Of a DNA stretch of 53,763 bases, positions 50,246-53,763 are shown piece by piece. The stretch is taken from positions 1 to 53,763 of the forward strand of contig DBQX01000029.1 of assembly GCA_002305415.1 (NCBI GenBank), in the 5' to 3' direction. The position numbers and the translations under genes are program-made. Origin of the DNA: Actinomycetales bacterium UBA1383. Lineage in GTDB: Bacteria > Actinomycetota > Actinomycetes > Actinomycetales > Actinomycetaceae. Position 1 is the first letter of the stretch, and every line of letters begins with the position of its first letter. The notes below the pieces were generated by a model. That model ran no database searches and had not been told where the DNA came from. It was given only the letters and a program-made list of their open reading frames with translations.

Positions 50246-51631
50246 GTGGACACGCCGCCGGAAGGCTTGGCGCGGAGCTGGGCGGCGGATTGGCTGGGCA
50301 GCATGGAGCGCGACCACCTCATCGACGGCGTGCGGGCGCTCGCGGTGCTCGCCGTGGTGGTCTACCACGCCCTGTTCTTCGAGGTCCGGCTCGACGCGGG
50401 CAACCTCGTGGTCACCCGCTGGCAGCCCGGCGGCCCGGCCCTCGTCGCCGGCTGGTTCGTGATGCTCCTCCCGATGTTCTTCATCGCGAGCGGGTTCGGG
50501 CACGCTGCCGCAGCGGCGCGGACCGGCCCCACCGCGGCCGGCCCCACCGCGGCCGACGCCGTCGCGGCCGGTGCCGGCGCGGCCGATACCGGCGGGATCA
50601 CCATCCGGAGGGTCGCGCGGATCGCCGGCCCCCTGGTCCTCTTCGTCGGGGTCCTCGCGCTCGTCTCCACGGCCGCGGCGTGGACTGCCGGCGCGGCGCC
50701 GCCGCTGCCCTACCCGGGGACAGCGGGTCTCTCCTGGCAGGAGCTGGCCGCCGCCGCGAGCCGCGACTACGCCGATTTCCTCTGGTTCCTGACCGTCTAC
50801 CTGGTGGTCGTGGTGCTGGCGCCCGCGATGGTCCGCGCGTACGACCGCTGGGGCCTGCGCGCCCTGGTGGTCCTCATCCTCGGCGCCGGGGCGCTGGATC
50901 TGGCGGGCGCCGTCGTCGCCCCCGCCTGGCGCGACGCCAACTGGGTCGTGGTGTGGCTGGCCTGCCACCAGCTCGGGGTCGCCCTCCACCGCGGCTGGCT
51001 GCGGCGCGGCCCGGCCTGGCGGCCCTGGGCGACGCTGGGGACGGCGACCGCGGGCGTCGTCGTCCTGGTCGCGTTGGGGTATCCGGTCTCCCCCATCGCC
51101 AACTACTATCCGCCGAGCCTCGCGCTGGCCAGCCTGGCGGTGGCACACACGGCGACCCTCGCGCTCCTTGGGCGGGCTGGCGTGGCGCGCCACCTGTCCG
51201 ACCGCACGGCCCGGCGGCTCGCCGTGCTGAACGCGCACCTCCTGACGATCTACCTCTGGCAGGCGGCCTGCATCATCGCCGCGATCCTGCTGCTCGCCGG
51301 GATTGGGCGCGCCCTCCCCGCGACAGCCCCCTGGCTGGTCTCCCGCCCCGGGATCATGGTGGCGTCGTTCGGCGTGATCGCCGCGGTGGTGCCGTGGATC
51401 GCCCGGGTGGAGCGCCGGATCGTCGCCGCACTGACGCCCCCAGGTGGGGCGTCCCGCGCACGGGGGGCCAGCGCCGTCGCCGTCCTCCTCGCCGGCACCG
51501 CCCTGGTGTGGCGGAACGGGGCGGTGCTGCACCCGGGACAGCCCTTCTCGACGGCCGGAGTCCTCCTCGTGGCGCTGGCGGCCGTGACGCTCGCCACGAA
51601 TCGACACTCCTCCGGCATGCGAGGAAGCTAG
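50246..51631 (+). CDS. Acyltransferase-3 family membrane protein
   Basis: 461-residue polytopic protein, about 10 helices. The opening RDHLIDGVRALAVLAVVVYHALFF has the family DGxRAxAVLxVxxxH pattern with the catalytic His. A low-complexity Ala/Thr/Gly/Pro loop (about residues 95-115) precedes TIRRVARIAGPLVLF. The start is uncertain: GTG 50246 is preferred because GGAGG lies 7 nt upstream; ATG 50240 lies too close to it, and ATG 50303 would begin MERDHLIDG. The substrate is unknown. Confidence 0.85.
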   Translation: MDTPPEGLARSWAADWLGSMERDHLIDGVRALAVLAVVVYHALFFEVRLDAGNLVVTRWQPGGPALVAGWFVMLLPMFFIASGFGHAAAAARTGPTAAGPTAADAVAAGAGAADTGGITIRRVARIAGPLVLFVGVLALVSTAAAWTAGAAPPLPYPGTAGLSWQELAAAASRDYADFLWFLTVYLVVVVLAPAMVRAYDRWGLRALVVLILGAGALDLAGAVVAPAWRDANWVVVWLACHQLGVALHRGWLRRGPAWRPWATLGTATAGVVVLVALGYPVSPIANYYPPSLALASLAVAHTATLALLGRAGVARHLSDRTARRLAVLNAHLLTIYLWQAACIIAAILLLAGIGRALPATAPWLVSRPGIMVASFGVIAAVVPWIARVERRIVAALTPPGGASRARGASAVAVLLAGTALVWRNGAVLHPGQPFSTAGVLLVALAAVTLATNRHSSGMRGS

Positions 51632-51636
51632 GGGCG

Positions 51637-52842
51637 GTGAGCCTGCCGAATTCCCCGATCCAGCCGCGGATGTCGCCGCGCCTCGTGGCGCTGCTGGGCC
51701 TCATCGCCGCGCTCGGGGCCGTCTCGATGGACATCTACCTCCCCTCCCTTCCCGCGGTGGCGGAGGACCTCGGCACGTCGGCGGCGGCCGCCCAGCTCAC
51801 CATCTCCGGGGTACTGATCGGGGCGGGGCTCGGACAACTGCTCATGGGCCCCCTCTCCGACCGCTACGGGCGGCGCCGGCCCGCCCTCGTCGGGATCGGC
51901 GTGCACGTGCTGGCCTCCGTGGGGTGCATGGTGGCGCCGACCATCCAGGTGCTCATCGTGATGCGGATGGTCCAGGGCATCGGGAACTCGGCCGCCACGG
52001 TGACCGCGATGGCGGTGATCCGTGACCTGCTCACCGGCGGACCAGCTGCACGCGTCCTGTCCCGACTCATCCTCGTGATCGGGATCGCCCCTCTGCTGGC
52101 GCCAAGCCTTGGCGGCCTGATCGCCGGAGTTGGCGGGTGGCGGGCGGTGTTCGGCGCCCTGGCGCTGTTCGGGATCGTCCTGGGGGTGCTGGTGCACCGA
52201 CTCCTGCCGGACACCCTGCCGCCCGGGCGCAGGATCACCGGTGGGGCGCGGCCAGCGCTGCGTGGGTACTGGCACCTGGTGCGCGACCGCGAGTTCATGG
52301 CGCTCGCGCTCGTCCCCGCCCTGGCGATGAGCACGATCCTGAGCTACGTCTCCGGTGCGCCGTTCGTGCTGCAGCTCGGCTTCGGGCTCAGCGCCCAGCA
52401 GTTCGCCCTCGTGTTCGCCCTGAACGGGGCGGGCGGGATCATCATGTCCCAGGTGAATGCCGCGCTGGTGCGACGCCACGAGCCGATCGCCATCCTGCGG
52501 GTCGCGCTCCCGGCCGTCCTGGTACTCGCCGTGCTCCTGGTGGGAGTGGCCGCCACGGGTGCCGGCGGGCTGTTCGGCCTGCTCGTACCGCTGTGGATGT
52601 TGATGAGCAGCGTGATGTTCCTCCCCGCGAACGCCACCGCTCTGGCGCTCAGCCGCCACGGCGAGCGCGCGGGCACCGCCGCGGCCCTCGTCGGAGCCCT
52701 GCAGTCCGGACTGGCGGGCGTGATCAGCCCGCTCGTCGGGATCCTCGGCGGCGACGCCGTCGCCATGTCCGTCACGATCGCCGGCGCGCTTGCTGCCGCA
52801 CTGGCGGTGTTCGCCGCGGCGACTCCCGCCTACCGGCGCTGA
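51637..52842 (+). CDS. MFS exporter, Bcr/CflA drug-resistance type
   Basis: 401-residue 12-helix transporter of the DHA1 group. Motifs are AVSMDIYLPSLPAVAEDLGTS (Bcr/CflA helix 1), GQLLMGPLSDRYGRRRPALVG (motif A), MRMVQGIGNSAATVTAMAVIRDL (motif C region), and LAPSLGGLIAGVGGWRAVF. It is probably a proton-coupled exporter of drugs or metabolites. GTG 51637 is 5 bases after the acyltransferase stop, so the two genes are likely co-transcribed; ATG 51670 is the alternative start. Confidence 0.93.
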   Translation: MSLPNSPIQPRMSPRLVALLGLIAALGAVSMDIYLPSLPAVAEDLGTSAAAAQLTISGVLIGAGLGQLLMGPLSDRYGRRRPALVGIGVHVLASVGCMVAPTIQVLIVMRMVQGIGNSAATVTAMAVIRDLLTGGPAARVLSRLILVIGIAPLLAPSLGGLIAGVGGWRAVFGALALFGIVLGVLVHRLLPDTLPPGRRITGGARPALRGYWHLVRDREFMALALVPALAMSTILSYVSGAPFVLQLGFGLSAQQFALVFALNGAGGIIMSQVNAALVRRHEPIAILRVALPAVLVLAVLLVGVAATGAGGLFGLLVPLWMLMSSVMFLPANATALALSRHGERAGTAAALVGALQSGLAGVISPLVGILGGDAVAMSVTIAGALAAALAVFAAATPAYRR

Positions 52843-52844
52843 CG

Positions 52845-53672
52845 TCACCAGCCGAGCGACTCCATGGTGGCGACCAGCCCCGGCATCGCCCGGTCACCGA
52901 AGTGGCGGACGTTGAGCAGGCGGTGGTGCAGTTCGAGGATGCGGCGACGCTCGGGGAAGTCCCCGGGGATCGGGGCGAGTTCCCTGTACGCGCCCCAGAA
53001 CCGGTCCGGGAAGGGGTCGCGCACGGACATCTGCATGTAGGCGAGGTCCAGCTCACGGTCGGCGAAGCTGACCTCGGGGTCCACCACCCAGCGGCCCGCC
53101 ACCACATTTCCGGTCCAGAGGTCGCCGTGGGTCAGCGCGGGCGCGGGGTGCGGGGGCAGCCGCTCCGGGATGGGGCCGTCGCAGGCGCGCTGCAGCCGGA
53201 GCCGGAACTCCTGCGGGACGAGCGGATCGTCGAGGTGGACCCGGACCCGGCGCTCCACGAAGAAGGTGGGCCAGTCGTCCGCCCAGGCGTTGGGCTGCAC
53301 GAACTTCCCGGCGCGGTTGTCCCGGTGCCAGCCGTAGCGTGGCCCGATGGTCTGGTGCATGGCAGCCACGCCGCGGCCCACCGCCTCCCAGTCCGCCGGC
53401 CCGCCCACGCGTTCCATCACGAGGGTGCCGCCGGCATGCCCGTACACCCGTGGCACGGGGACGCCCGCGGCCGCGAGCGCGGTCAGGCCGTCGACCTCGT
53501 CGTCGGCAGGGTAGGGCGTGAGCTTCGCGACGGCGTCGCGTCCGTCCGCCAGCCGCACGAGCCAGGTGGTGGCCACCCACCCACCGGGCGCGGGTTCCGC
53601 CCCGACGGCGCGGGCGAGGCCGGCGGGCCAGTCGGCGTGGAGGATCTCGGCAGGCAGCGGCGGGGATGTCAT
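52845..53672 (-). CDS. Fructosamine kinase family protein
   Basis: 275-residue kinase-like protein (aminoglycoside phosphotransferase fold). Catalytic loop ALTHGDLWTGNVVAG (H-G-D-x-x-x-x-N), metal-binding Asp in VVDPEVSFADRELDLAYMQ, and N-terminal Lys in GRDAVAKLTPY are present, as is MHQTIGPRYGWHRDNRAG, a mark of the fructosamine-3-kinase family. It probably phosphorylates protein-bound ketosamines or a related amino sugar. ATG 53672. It faces the MFS gene with only 2 bases between the stops. Confidence 0.92.
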   Translation of the reverse strand: MTSPPLPAEILHADWPAGLARAVGAEPAPGGWVATTWLVRLADGRDAVAKLTPYPADDEVDGLTALAAAGVPVPRVYGHAGGTLVMERVGGPADWEAVGRGVAAMHQTIGPRYGWHRDNRAGKFVQPNAWADDWPTFFVERRVRVHLDDPLVPQEFRLRLQRACDGPIPERLPPHPAPALTHGDLWTGNVVAGRWVVDPEVSFADRELDLAYMQMSVRDPFPDRFWGAYRELAPIPGDFPERRRILELHHRLLNVRHFGDRAMPGLVATMESLGW

Positions 53673-53763
53673 GGGAGGAGCTTGCCAGAAGACGGGTCGC
53701 GCAGCCCGCGCCGCCCTCAGCCGTCGTGCGTCCGCCGTCGCGCGTCAGTGGCGGCGGCGCGCC

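Overview
The window is 53.8 kb of uniformly high-GC DNA. Its genes are tightly packed, often start with GTG, and often overlap by 4 or 8 bases. Two resuscitation-promoting-factor-type genes next to metG, tatD and rsmA, a bacterial protein O-mannosyltransferase, a CtpE-like P-type ATPase, a giant Lhr helicase with an Fpg/Nei glycosylase, and an AbiEi-DUF559 protein together suggest an actinobacterium, most likely order Micrococcales. That assignment is inference. I saw no tRNA, rRNA, insertion sequence, integrase or CRISPR array.

Layout. 1-6340 (minus) is a housekeeping and cell-wall block: partial rsmA, rpfB, a second DUF348/G5 wall-lytic protein, tatD and metG. 6462-10285 holds glycerate kinase, the AbiEi-DUF559 protein, pncA and rsmI. 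10358-19949 holds a protein mannosyltransferase, a P-type ATPase, two small membrane proteins, a VOC dioxygenase-like protein, an amidohydrolase and a phospholipase-D/cardiolipin-synthase-like protein. 20013-25767 is the nei-lhr DNA-repair pair.

25839-37989 is the most unusual part. On the plus strand is a complete N-ATPase-type operon in the order atpD-C-Q-R-B-E-F-A-G. This is the alternative F-type ATPase marked by atpQ and atpR, a long AtpF and no separate atpH. Its stop codon abuts that of a minus-strand Mrp/Mnh cation/proton antiporter operon (mnhAB-C-D-E-F-G), so two membrane energy machines converge tail to tail with no spacer. The c subunit keeps a nearly full set of residues used for Na+ coordination in Na+ ATPases, but has a second carboxylate in helix 1, so H+ coupling is equally possible. 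As given, atpA has lost about 55 codons of its N-terminal barrel and is frameshifted at the junction. Either the complex is decaying or the sequence has a local error.

38135-53672 holds a matrixin-like protease, an FMN-binding PaiB-like protein, an ABC-2 exporter (ATPase plus two permeases), a PEP/pyruvate-binding protein with a KaiC-like front end, two acyltransferase-3 membrane proteins, a NUDIX hydrolase, a 2-oxoacid/acetoin-dehydrogenase-type E1 alpha/E1 beta pair with a stand-alone lipoyl domain, a Bcr/CflA-type exporter and a fructosamine-kinase-like protein.

Beyond genes, the main signals are three paired inverted copies of a 24-bp repeat (inside rsmA, inside glycerate kinase, and between glycerate kinase and the AbiEi gene), 11-bp-spaced direct repeats upstream of both rpf-type genes that resemble MtrA sites, a 17-bp-stem terminator across the NUDIX stop codon, and two palindromes upstream of the E1 alpha operon.
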